26,566 nt of DNA. Origin: CAYVBJ01 sp964415185. Its GTDB lineage: Bacteria; Bacteroidota; Rhodothermia; Balneolales; Balneolaceae. The notes under the pieces were generated by a model. The model worked only from the letters and a program-made list of their open reading frames with translations, was not told the origin of the DNA and did no database searches. Location of the stretch: NCBI GenBank assembly GCA_964415185.1, contig CAYPZI010000032.1:1-26566 (forward strand), written 5' to 3'. Within the stretch, counting starts at the first letter, position 1. The number at the start of each line of letters is the position of its first letter. Below are positions 16,034 to 23,212 of the stretch, piece by piece. Position numbers and translations under genes: made by a program.

Positions 16034-16696
16034 TTGAAAGCCTGGAAATATATCATAGCAATTTGGATGACGGCAGTTCTGGTGGCAGGATTCCTGATTC
16101 CCATTCCCGAAATACCGATTCTCGAAGAGTCGGCGCGGAATCTTTTTCTCCATGTGCCCATGTGGTTTACCATGATGCTGTCGTTCCTGGGAGCATTCTG
16201 GTACAGTGTACGTTTTTTAAATGATGAGAAAATGGAATATGACCGGAAGGCCGAAACCGCCACTGCAATCGGGTTGGTATTCGGTATCTGTGGTTTGCTT
16301 ACAGGCTCGCTCTGGGCACGTTTTACATGGGGCACCTGGTGGACATTCGCCGAACCACGCATGAATCTCTCTGCACTGGCCATGCTTATTTTTGTTGCCT
16401 ACTTCATCCTGCGGTCTGCTTTTAACGATCCCTCAAAACGTGCTAAAATCTCTGCCGTTTACAATATTTTCGGCGTTACCACCATCCCGTTCCTGCTCTA
16501 CATCATACCGAGGCAGCTCCCGAGTTTGCATCCGGGTGCGGAGGGAAATCCGGCTTTCAGTGAAATTACGGCACCCGAACTTCGTTACATTTTTTACCCG
16601 GCAATAATCGGTTTTGCCGGTATTGCAATCTGGATGATGGACATCGTTAACAGGTACAAGAAATTACAAGAACAAACGGATCCCGCACTGCAATGA
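16034..16696 (+). CDS. ccmC: Cytochrome c maturation heme-handling protein CcmC (variant WWD region)
   Basis: CcmC loads heme onto CcmE at the periplasmic face of the inner membrane in System I cytochrome c maturation. The 220-residue protein has six hydrophobic segments. His40 (FLHVPMWF) and His166 (PSLHPGAEG) match the two conserved heme-ligand histidines. The tryptophan-rich loop is WGTWWTFAEPRMNLS at 99-113; the usual form is WGxWWxWDxRLT, so the Asp and the following Trp are replaced. The start codon is TTG at 16034: it is the only one that places the first membrane segment (KAWKYIIAIWMTAVLVAGF) correctly; the next ATG (16067) would cut into it. It shares ATGA with ccmD. No ccmA or ccmB precedes it. 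Confidence 0.92.
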   Translation: MKAWKYIIAIWMTAVLVAGFLIPIPEIPILEESARNLFLHVPMWFTMMLSFLGAFWYSVRFLNDEKMEYDRKAETATAIGLVFGICGLLTGSLWARFTWGTWWTFAEPRMNLSALAMLIFVAYFILRSAFNDPSKRAKISAVYNIFGVTTIPFLLYIIPRQLPSLHPGAEGNPAFSEITAPELRYIFYPAIIGFAGIAIWMMDIVNRYKKLQEQTDPALQ

Positions 16697-16956
16697 ATTT
16701 GATTTCAATACAAGAACAGGCGGGTTCGTCCGTTGATACCCTGACTCAAAGTTACTCCGATAAATGGAGTGGTGCCGGGGGGATTGAAAATGCATCGGGA
16801 TTTGTTCAAATGATGGCATCCAACGACCTGATTTTTGTTGTGCTTGGAGTCAGCCTGATTATCTGGTTCGTCCTTTTATTTTACATGATTAAAACCGACC
16901 GAAAACTTTCGCGACTGGAAAAAGAAATCGAATCCAAAGAAAATAAAGATTCATGA
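16693..16956 (+). CDS. ccmD: CcmD family protein
   Basis: A small 87-residue membrane protein that stabilises the CcmC/CcmE complex in System I. One transmembrane helix covers about residues 45-67 (LIFVVLGVSLIIWFVLLFYM). A basic, charged helix follows (KTDRKLSRLEKEIESKEN), as expected for CcmD. The N-terminal 40 residues are longer than in the proteobacterial protein and have no motif. Its start overlaps the ccmC stop and its stop overlaps the ccmE start, each by ATGA, which indicates translational coupling. Confidence 0.85.
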   Translation: MNLISIQEQAGSSVDTLTQSYSDKWSGAGGIENASGFVQMMASNDLIFVVLGVSLIIWFVLLFYMIKTDRKLSRLEKEIESKENKDS

Positions 16957-17348
16957 AACCGAAATTGTTGATTGGAGTCCTCTCTATCGTTCTGTTTACG
17001 TCTTTGCTGATGTATAACTTCGGCAACAGCATAAGTACGTATGTAAATTTCGAAGAGGCTGAAAACAGGAAGGGATCTCATGTGGTCGGTATCTGGGATG
17101 ACAGCAAGGATTACGGTTTTTCAAGGGAAACCATGCAGTTTAGCTTTCATATGAAAGACAAGGAAGGCAATGTACGCCGTGTGGTCTATCCCCGGCCAAA
17201 ACCGAATAACTTTGAACAGGCCACTCAACTGGTTGTTATAGGCGAGATGAAAAATAACACATTTTATGCCAGCGAAATGCTGATGAAATGTCCGTCTAAA
17301 TATAACGATCCCTCCAAAGCCGAATTTGTTAACGCCGAAGAGAGCTGA
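16953..17348 (+). CDS. ccmE: Heme chaperone CcmE, cysteine (CXXXY) type
   Basis: CcmE carries heme from CcmC to the CcmF synthetase. The 131-residue protein has an N-terminal membrane anchor (residues 4-22) and a small OB-fold domain (about 35-112). The E. coli heme-binding motif is HDENY, with His130 linked to heme. Here the matching position is C113 in KCPSKY, with Tyr117 kept: a CXXXY motif. This is the variant known from archaea and some deltaproteobacteria, where heme attaches to cysteine and CcmH is missing. It overlaps ccmD by ATGA and is 6 bases from ccmF. The cysteine is clear in sequence; the chemistry is inferred from the family. Confidence 0.93.
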   Translation: MKPKLLIGVLSIVLFTSLLMYNFGNSISTYVNFEEAENRKGSHVVGIWDDSKDYGFSRETMQFSFHMKDKEGNVRRVVYPRPKPNNFEQATQLVVIGEMKNNTFYASEMLMKCPSKYNDPSKAEFVNAEES

Positions 17349-17354
17349 TTTTAT

Positions 17355-19841
17355 ATGGCCGGATTAGCTGGACATTTATTACTATCCGCATCATTCGTCT
17401 TAGCCCTGGCAGGACTTATTGCCTATGCCGTGTCGGCTTCAAAAGACAATGTTCAACTTGAACGATACGCGGGCTATTTCTGGATCGGAAAAGGCATTAC
17501 CCTCACAGCAGCATCCGGGATTCTTTTGTACCTCATCCTGGATCATCAATTCAAATATTTTTATGTCTGGAATTATTCCAGCCTCGACCTCGAGCTCCAC
17601 TATCTCATTTCAACCTTTTATGGCGGACAGGAAGGCAGCTTTATGCTTTGGATTCTCCTGTCATTTCTGATCGGCCTCGGCCTGATGAAGTGGACGCGCA
17701 AGCCCTACAAGTCGCCCGTCATGTTCGTGATGATGCTCACCCAGGTTTTTCTGATCTCGATGATCCTGGGATGGGATCTCTTCGGGATCAAGATCGGCGC
17801 CTCACCTTTCCGCACGATTGCCCAGGAAATGCCAAACGCCCCGTTTTTACAGTCGAATCCCGATTTTGTGCCACAGGATGGCACCGGCCTGAACGACCTG
17901 CTCAAAAGCCCCTGGATGATGATCCATCCGCCCGCGCTATTCATCGGTTTTGCGATGATGACTGTGCCCTTTGCCTTTTCCATCGCTTCCCTCTGGACAC
18001 GCACCTACCACGAGTGGATACGCCCCGCACTGCCCTGGACACTCGGTGCCAACCTGGCCCTGCTCACAGCCATCTTCCTCGGCGGTTACTGGGCTTACGA
18101 AACACTATCCTTCGGAGGCTACTGGGCATGGGATCCCGTTGAAAATGCATCCTTTGTACCGTGGCTGATCGGTACCGCCGGTATTCACGCCATGATTATC
18201 CAGCGCAAAAGTTCAAGGGCACACAAAGCCTCCATATTCTTTGCCATACTGGCGTATGTTGCCATCGTGTATGAAACATTTTTAACCCGTTCGGGAGTTT
18301 TGGCAGATCAATCCGTCCACAGTTTTGTAGACCTCGGCCTCTACAATCAGTTGCTTATATTTATGCTTGTGATGATTGCACTCGGTTTGGGATTTTTTCT
18401 CTACCGTTATAAAGAACTTCCGTCTCCGGATAAAGAAGCCGGTATTCTGACCCGCGAATTCTTCACGTTCACCGGATCGATGCTACTTTTCATTTTGGGA
18501 GCCGTTATCATTCTGGGTACAAGCTCACCGATTTTGGGAAAACTGTTTGTAGAAAATCCCACTCCGCCAGATATCAGTTTCTATAATAACTGGAGTCTGC
18601 CAATTGCCGTTATCATGGCATTTGGCACGGTAATTGGCCAGTACCTTTTCTGGCAAAAGCACAACTGGGAGTCTCTCGCAGGTGCCCTTACCACGCCCCT
18701 TCTTGTCACTTCCATCCTGGCAACAATCACCATAATTTTCGGTGAAATCAGGGACATTTATTATATGATACTCGTTTTTGCCGGATGGTTCACCATCGCA
18801 GGCAACGGCAGCGTGATGTTTCACCTTTTGAGGAAAAACCCGAAGCTTGTGGGGGGTGCAGTTACCCACATCGGGTTCGGGGTGTTGCTGCTGGGCATAC
18901 TGGCTTCTTCTGCCTATAATGATCAATTATTAGACCGTACCGCTCAAAACTTTAATACAAGGGTAGAAATGGGAGAAGCTTTCGATGACCAGGGCTTTCC
19001 CATCACCCAGAAAGTGGAGATGTTTCAATTGAATCTTAACAGGCCAGCACTGATCAATGACAAGTACATGGTTACCTATGAAGGATACAACCTGAGTAAT
19101 ACACCCCGGCCAGGGCAACAGACCTACAGGCTTAAATTTGAACCGGTTAACGGCGACAAACCTTTTTATATGAATCCCGAAGTCTACCCGATGCTGACAT
19201 CCTCCTCCGCTTCAAGCATAGAGTGGTCGGTGGATCCTGATGTCCGCACCGGATTATTCAGTGACATTTATCTCTATGTAGCCGGCAGCAGTTACGTTGA
19301 CAAACAAAATAAACTATTGGAAAAGCGAAACCGGGTTCAGCCGGTATCCAACCAGCCCGATCCTGACGAAACCGAAACCCGCTCGATTGAAATTCCAAAA
19401 GGAGGCACGGCAAAGGCAGGAAATTTCCGGTTCACCTTCAAGGATTTCCAGCCGGCAAGTGAAGAACATCTGCCCGACAGTACCCTCATTGGAATTCGCT
19501 CTCTTGTAGAAGTCCTGCATGAACCCAGCGGAAGCCGTTATGAAACCGTGCCGTTGTTTGCCGTTTACACCGAGGATGGCCGGAGCTACACCTATTCGCC
19601 CCCTCTTGAGGTCGAGAATTGGGGGTTAATGCTGCAATTTACCGGTGTAAATCCGGAAAACGATTCCATTGAATTAACCGTGGGCGGACTTGATGTGGAT
19701 TTTGAAGAAGACTGGATCGTAGTTGTGGCTGAAAAAAAGCCGTTCGTTTCTGCCGTATGGCTTGGAACTTTTTTATTAATGGGTGGATTTAGCATCTCAA
19801 TTTTCCGACATTGGGCACGTGAGAAAAATGAAAACAAATAG
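17355..19841 (+). CDS. ccmF: Cytochrome c heme lyase subunit CcmF
   Basis: CcmF, a CcsA/HemeHandling family membrane protein, attaches heme to apocytochrome c. It has 828 residues, about 180 more than E. coli CcmF. The N-terminal two thirds hold many membrane segments and the WWD signature GGYWAWDPVENASFVPWL at about 253-270. Residues about 530-800 form a large periplasmic domain, where most of the extra length lies. A final membrane span is near the C-terminus (SAVWLGTFLLMGGFSISIF), followed by HWAREKNENK. The base composition of the 17.6-18.15 kb part is more GC-rich than its surroundings. The last 14 bases overlap the next gene. Confidence 0.95.
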   Translation: MAGLAGHLLLSASFVLALAGLIAYAVSASKDNVQLERYAGYFWIGKGITLTAASGILLYLILDHQFKYFYVWNYSSLDLELHYLISTFYGGQEGSFMLWILLSFLIGLGLMKWTRKPYKSPVMFVMMLTQVFLISMILGWDLFGIKIGASPFRTIAQEMPNAPFLQSNPDFVPQDGTGLNDLLKSPWMMIHPPALFIGFAMMTVPFAFSIASLWTRTYHEWIRPALPWTLGANLALLTAIFLGGYWAYETLSFGGYWAWDPVENASFVPWLIGTAGIHAMIIQRKSSRAHKASIFFAILAYVAIVYETFLTRSGVLADQSVHSFVDLGLYNQLLIFMLVMIALGLGFFLYRYKELPSPDKEAGILTREFFTFTGSMLLFILGAVIILGTSSPILGKLFVENPTPPDISFYNNWSLPIAVIMAFGTVIGQYLFWQKHNWESLAGALTTPLLVTSILATITIIFGEIRDIYYMILVFAGWFTIAGNGSVMFHLLRKNPKLVGGAVTHIGFGVLLLGILASSAYNDQLLDRTAQNFNTRVEMGEAFDDQGFPITQKVEMFQLNLNRPALINDKYMVTYEGYNLSNTPRPGQQTYRLKFEPVNGDKPFYMNPEVYPMLTSSSASSIEWSVDPDVRTGLFSDIYLYVAGSSYVDKQNKLLEKRNRVQPVSNQPDPDETETRSIEIPKGGTAKAGNFRFTFKDFQPASEEHLPDSTLIGIRSLVEVLHEPSGSRYETVPLFAVYTEDGRSYTYSPPLEVENWGLMLQFTGVNPENDSIELTVGGLDVDFEEDWIVVVAEKKPFVSAVWLGTFLLMGGFSISIFRHWAREKNENK

Positions 19842-20487
19842 CACAGCCGTTTTACCGGCCCTGATTTTAGCCGGATTGATACTTTTTGCGCCGGTTGCGG
19901 CTGTAGCGCAACCTGACCCCGGCGGCGCACTCCTGCGTTCCGTGGTCGTGCCAGGATGGGGCCACCACTATGTTGATAAATCAAACTGGACACGCGGCAA
20001 GGTTCATTTCGGGGCCGACCTGGTGATGTTTGCCTCTCTTTTCGGGTTAAGCGCCCGTTCCAATAACCTGCAAGACCAGGCACTTTCACTTGCACAGCTT
20101 CGCTCGGGTGTCAGGCCGGGCGACAAAGGCCGCTCATTTCGCCTTGCCCTCGGCCGCTTCGACTCGCTTGAAGAACATAACGAATTCCAGAGGCTCAGCA
20201 GGAATTTTGACCGTATCATTGAAAATACACCCGATAACCGCTGGCTGTGGGAATCGTCGGAAGACCGCGTTCGCTATGCCGATTTGCGCGACAGTGCCGA
20301 CAGGATTGACTCACAGCTTCCGGCCATCATCACTCTGTTGGTAGCCAATCGTGTTGTTTCGGGAATCAGCGCATTTGTACGGGCCAAAAAGATGAATGCA
20401 GAGATTCCTGAGATTTCCATCAGCCCGGTTATCGACCGTCCGGGATCCGCTTCAGGCATGGTAGCCAATATCCGCTTCAATTTTTAA
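19828..20487 (+). CDS. Secreted DUF5683-like protein
   Basis: From the ATG at 19828 this is a 219-residue protein with a signal peptide (ALILAGLILFAPVAAVAQ). The segment LLRSVVVPGWGHHYVDKS matches the 'PGWGQ' entry of the DUF5683 family, common in Bacteroidota and of unknown function. The hydrophobic stretches FGADLVMFASLFGL and LPAIITLLVANRVVSGISAF could be membrane helices. An in-frame GTG at 19819 and an ATG at 19783 would extend the protein into the ccmF sequence; 19828 puts the signal peptide in place with a 14-base overlap. It lies between ccmF and truA, so it probably shares their transcript, but I have no evidence that it acts in cytochrome maturation. Confidence 0.75.
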   Translation: MKTNSTAVLPALILAGLILFAPVAAVAQPDPGGALLRSVVVPGWGHHYVDKSNWTRGKVHFGADLVMFASLFGLSARSNNLQDQALSLAQLRSGVRPGDKGRSFRLALGRFDSLEEHNEFQRLSRNFDRIIENTPDNRWLWESSEDRVRYADLRDSADRIDSQLPAIITLLVANRVVSGISAFVRAKKMNAEIPEISISPVIDRPGSASGMVANIRFNF

Positions 20488-20490
20488 TCC

Positions 20491-21219
20491 ATGCAGCGGT
20501 GCAAGCTCACAATCCGCTATGACGGCACGCACTACTCCGGATGGCAGTCACAGCCGGATCAGCCTACCGTGCAGGAAGAGATCAATACCGCCCTTTCCCG
20601 GATTTTTGGGCTTGAAATCACAGTAGCAGGCCAGGGCAGAACCGACGCCGGGGTACATGCTCTCGGCCAAACAGCCCACGTTGACCTGCCCGAAAAATTA
20701 CCGGATCTGAATATTACCAAAGCCCTGAACAGCCTGCTGCCCGAAGACATAGCAGTAGTAAAATGCGAAAAGGTAAACGTGAATTTTCACTCTCGCTTTG
20801 ATGCCGTTTCACGGCAATATTGCTACCGGATTACCACAATGCGAAATCCGGTCATACGAAACCATACCTGGCTGATTGAAAGAGACATTGACAGGGAGTT
20901 GCTCAACTCCTGTGCTGACCTAATAGAGGGCACACATGATTTTGTCAATTTCTCCAAGACCGATCACGAATATGGTACAACCATCTGCACAATAGAACAA
21001 GCCTCCTGGATTTTTGATGAGGAAATTATCACGTTTACGATCAGGGGCAACCGTTTTCTTAGGCACCTTGTAAGAAGGCTGGTGGGGACCATGATTAAAG
21101 TATCAGACGGCAAACGGCAGCTCTCCGGTTTCGAAGCAATGATCCGTGCACCCGAAATGAAAATAAAAGGTCACTCGGCCCCCGCCGGGGGATTGATTCT
21201 GGAGAAAGTTTTCTATTAG
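20491..21219 (+). CDS. truA: tRNA pseudouridine(38-40) synthase TruA
   Basis: Converts uridine to pseudouridine at positions 38-40 of the tRNA anticodon stem. The 242-residue protein shows the family start KLTIRYDGTHYSGWQ, the catalytic motif GRTDAGVHALGQ with Asp52, and the conserved FVNFSKTDHEYGTT and NRFLRHLVRRLVGTMI segments. The start is 3 bases after the stop of the DUF5683-like gene, so it is probably the last gene of the ccm transcript. Confidence 0.96.
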   Translation: MQRCKLTIRYDGTHYSGWQSQPDQPTVQEEINTALSRIFGLEITVAGQGRTDAGVHALGQTAHVDLPEKLPDLNITKALNSLLPEDIAVVKCEKVNVNFHSRFDAVSRQYCYRITTMRNPVIRNHTWLIERDIDRELLNSCADLIEGTHDFVNFSKTDHEYGTTICTIEQASWIFDEEIITFTIRGNRFLRHLVRRLVGTMIKVSDGKRQLSGFEAMIRAPEMKIKGHSAPAGGLILEKVFY

Positions 21220-21266
21220 AAAAATAGATATTGAAATTTTTTTCGCATTTTCAATGATTCATAACT

Positions 21267-21282
21267 CCCCTCCGGGGAGGGG
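21267..21282. repeat. CCCCTC/GAGGGG hairpin after truA
   Basis: CCCCTC-CGGG-GAGGGG is a 6-bp all-GC-rich stem 48 bases after the truA stop. No T-run follows on either strand, so a simple terminator is unlikely. It directly precedes the tandem repeat at 21301 and appears to be part of the same intergenic cassette. Confidence 0.5.
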
Positions 21283-21300
21283 ACCCGGAAATCCGCGTCC

Positions 21301-21399
21301 AGCGGATATCCGAGGGGTGGGTTCCAGCGGATGGCCGAGGGTCGGTTCGAGCGCATGGCCGAGGGGTGGGTTCGAGCTGATAGTCGAGGGGTGGGTTCG
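21301..21399. repeat. Tandem repeat, four units of 24-25 bp
   Basis: Units start at 21301, 21326, 21350 and 21375, each of the form AGCGGATRGCCGAGGGGTGGGTTCG with scattered changes; a partial fifth begins at 21400. The first unit contains the perfect palindrome CGGATATCCG (21303-21312). The 374-base spacer between truA and the next gene otherwise holds nothing I can identify. A frame across it would encode a repetitive peptide with no gene-like features. Confidence 0.75.
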
Positions 21400-21593
21400 A
21401 GCCGAAACTCAAACAAAAAAGATGAATAAAACCTTATTCACTATACATGTTCACACCGGTTATTTAACACGGGATGAGACTCCAAGCCGTAACCACCTGG
21501 AATGAGAAGAGTTTTAAATCGGCTAAGGTGAGTTAAATATCCAGGAAATAATAAAGGTTTCGAAAGCAATAATGTTAATTAATTTCTATGCCA

Positions 21594-21836
21594 TTAGGAA
21601 AGTATCTGTTTAATGTGTTCTACATCTTGTTCGGAAAGCTCAAACCACTCACCTCGCAGCCTTTTAGAATCGTAGGTTTCATGCAATGCTTTTTCAAAAC
21701 TACCTGCTAATATTCGATTTGGAAATTTTTTTGAAGTAATGAGTTCAATTGAGGGCTTTTCGCTTTGGAGGGTTCTTTCCCGATACTCTGGTTCATTTGA
21801 AATACCAATTTTATAAAATGCTTCATCAGAAAGCAT
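21594..21836 (-). CDS. Short GIY-YIG / T5orf172-like protein, probably N-terminally truncated
   Basis: An 80-residue protein. FYKIGISNEPEYRERTLQSE and the later RGEWFELSEQDVEHI match the conserved KIG...R and EWF segments of small GIY-YIG/T5orf172 nuclease-like proteins. Full-length members begin with a strand such as VYLM immediately before the D-E-x-x-Y-K-I-G segment. Here the ATG falls at that methionine, so the 'GIY' strand is lacking: the frame upstream is only four codons, then the TAA of the preceding gene. It may therefore be a decayed or non-catalytic copy. The gene follows the PD40 lipoprotein gene by 12 bases on the same strand. Activity is doubtful. Confidence 0.55.
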   Translation of the reverse strand: MLSDEAFYKIGISNEPEYRERTLQSEKPSIELITSKKFPNRILAGSFEKALHETYDSKRLRGEWFELSEQDVEHIKQILS

Positions 21837-21842
21837 ATTCTT
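21819..21842. repeat. 24-nt repeat with a 6-bp inverted repeat, copy A
   Basis: TGCTTCATCAGAAAGCATATTCTT matches 25301-25324 at 23 of 24 positions. Each copy lies just downstream of one of the two paralogous PD40 genes (6 and 29 bases after the stop). With the preceding base it contains ATGCTT-N7-AAGCAT. In this copy it also encodes the first codons of the GIY-YIG-like gene. Confidence 0.65.
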
Positions 21843-21848
21843 ATTTGG

Positions 21849-22865
21849 TTATTGGTTTACTTTCCATTTAAATCCGACGGCTGTTCTTAATACCGGATCC
21901 GTCAGCATGATCTCTTCGATCGTATTGCCGTTCAGGTTAAATACCGTAAGGGTTACGGGTACTTCATTATGTTTTTTCTCGATCGACAGGAACTGCCGGC
22001 CCGCCGGATCCCAGATCGTCCAGAATATATTCACATCTAAATCCGAAAGTACAGGGTGCTTCTCGCCTGACTTCAGATCGAGAACAATCAGGTCTTTTAG
22101 ATCGGTATTGGTATCAGACAGTATATAACTGATGCTGTCCGGGGAAAGCCAATTATAACCTCCTGCATGTTTTGAAGACCCTGATGAAAATGTAACCCTT
22201 TTCAGGTCTTTTCCATCAATCGTTATGGAGAATATATCAGCGCATAAAGGAGAGGCATCGCAAGCTCTGCCAGACTGGAAAAGAATGCTTGTTCCTTCTG
22301 GACTCCATTTTGGTCCCCCATCCCCGGCCGGATGCGGCGCGAGCGTATCGATAGTTCCGGTCTGTAAATTGGCTAGAAAAATTTCATGGTTCCGCCCGAA
22401 GGCTTCGCAATCAATGCATTGATCAAAGGCCAGTTTAGTGCCGTCGGGGTTCCAGGCCGGCTGATTGCCGAACATCGGGCCGCCGGTCTCGGGGTGAAAA
22501 ACCAGCGGGCGCTGGTTGCTGCCGTCGGCGTCCATCACCCACAGGGCGTCCGAGCCCACCGGGGCACCCCGCGCGGTCGCAAAGGCAATCTGCTGTCCGT
22601 CCGGGCTCCAGGCCGGGTCGCTGGAGGAGAACTCGTCATCAGTGAGCTGGCGGATATCACTGCCATCAGCGTTCATAGTAAAGATCTGGAAGGTGGGATC
22701 ATCGCCCCCATCCTGGGCCGAAAAGACAATTTTACCTGGTATGTCGGGCCTGTTCTCTTCTGCTCCTGTCGTACCGCAGGCAATTGCGGCTGCCAGCGAA
22801 AGGATCAATATTCCGGTTTTTAACAGAATCTTGTTTTGAACAACTTTGAAAGGAGTATGCCTCAT
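21849..22865 (-). CDS. PD40/TolB-like beta-propeller lipoprotein (paralogue 1)
   Basis: From the ATG at 22865 it has 338 residues. A hydrophobic stretch (ILLKTGILILSLAAAIAC) ends at Cys30, a plausible lipoprotein site although position -3 is Ala. The body is a six-bladed-type PD40/WD40-like propeller with repeats of the form PAWSPDGQQIAF, PAWNPDGTKLAF and PKWSPEGTSILF. One blade has the pair CIDC (AFDQCIDC), which is also present in the paralogue at 25354-26316, and a second pair (GRACDASPLC). Frames continue upstream to 22973, but the signal sequence supports 22865 or 22877. The closest relatives by domain are TolB-like periplasmic or surface proteins; no enzyme activity is indicated. Confidence 0.82.
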   Translation of the reverse strand: MRHTPFKVVQNKILLKTGILILSLAAAIACGTTGAEENRPDIPGKIVFSAQDGGDDPTFQIFTMNADGSDIRQLTDDEFSSSDPAWSPDGQQIAFATARGAPVGSDALWVMDADGSNQRPLVFHPETGGPMFGNQPAWNPDGTKLAFDQCIDCEAFGRNHEIFLANLQTGTIDTLAPHPAGDGGPKWSPEGTSILFQSGRACDASPLCADIFSITIDGKDLKRVTFSSGSSKHAGGYNWLSPDSISYILSDTNTDLKDLIVLDLKSGEKHPVLSDLDVNIFWTIWDPAGRQFLSIEKKHNEVPVTLTVFNLNGNTIEEIMLTDPVLRTAVGFKWKVNQ

Positions 22866-23118
22866 ACATATCCGCATTTTATTAAAATTAACTTCTGCTA
22901 CAAATAGTGTACACATAAATCTTGCACGATACCTATTAAAAATCCAGTTATAAATTTTCTGATGTTTACGCATTGATGTTCTTCAACTTGCTAAACACGA
23001 AACTTTCCTTTGAGGGGACGAAGAGTGGGTTTTTAATTATTGCATCAGGCCGCTCTGTTTTTGTCTCAAGTAAACACTTCAGGAGAAAAAATATACCGGC
23101 ACAAATCAAGAAAGAACC

Positions 23119-23154
23119 AAAAAAATGCCGGACATAAACTGCCCGGTATTTTTT
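23119..23154 (-). terminator. Terminator downstream of the metalloprotease gene
   Basis: AAAAAATGCCGG (23120-23131) pairs with CCGGTATTTTTT (23143-23154), a 12-bp stem with one G-U pair and an 11-nt loop. On the minus strand the CCGG core is followed by CATTTTTTTGG, so it fits an intrinsic terminator about 60 bases after the protease stop codon. It could also work on the plus strand. The rest of the 22974-23212 spacer has no further structure that I can call and would hold the promoter for paralogue 1. Confidence 0.75.
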
Positions 23155-23212
23155 GCCTTAAACTGCTGCCATGGAACTGACCACAATTAAATGGTTAAAA
23201 ATGTATTTGATT

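Noticed and set aside
17648..18142. 164-codon plus-strand frame within ccmF
   Set aside because: It is a shadow of the GC-rich part of ccmF, whose own frame encodes the conserved WWD region.
21219..21260. ATTGAAA/TTTCAAT inverted repeat after truA as a terminator
   Set aside because: The arms are AT-only apart from one G/C pair, the loop is 12 nt and there is no T-run after the stem.
21254..21505. 83-codon frame on the plus strand after truA
   Set aside because: Most of it is the translation of the hairpin and the 25-bp tandem repeats.
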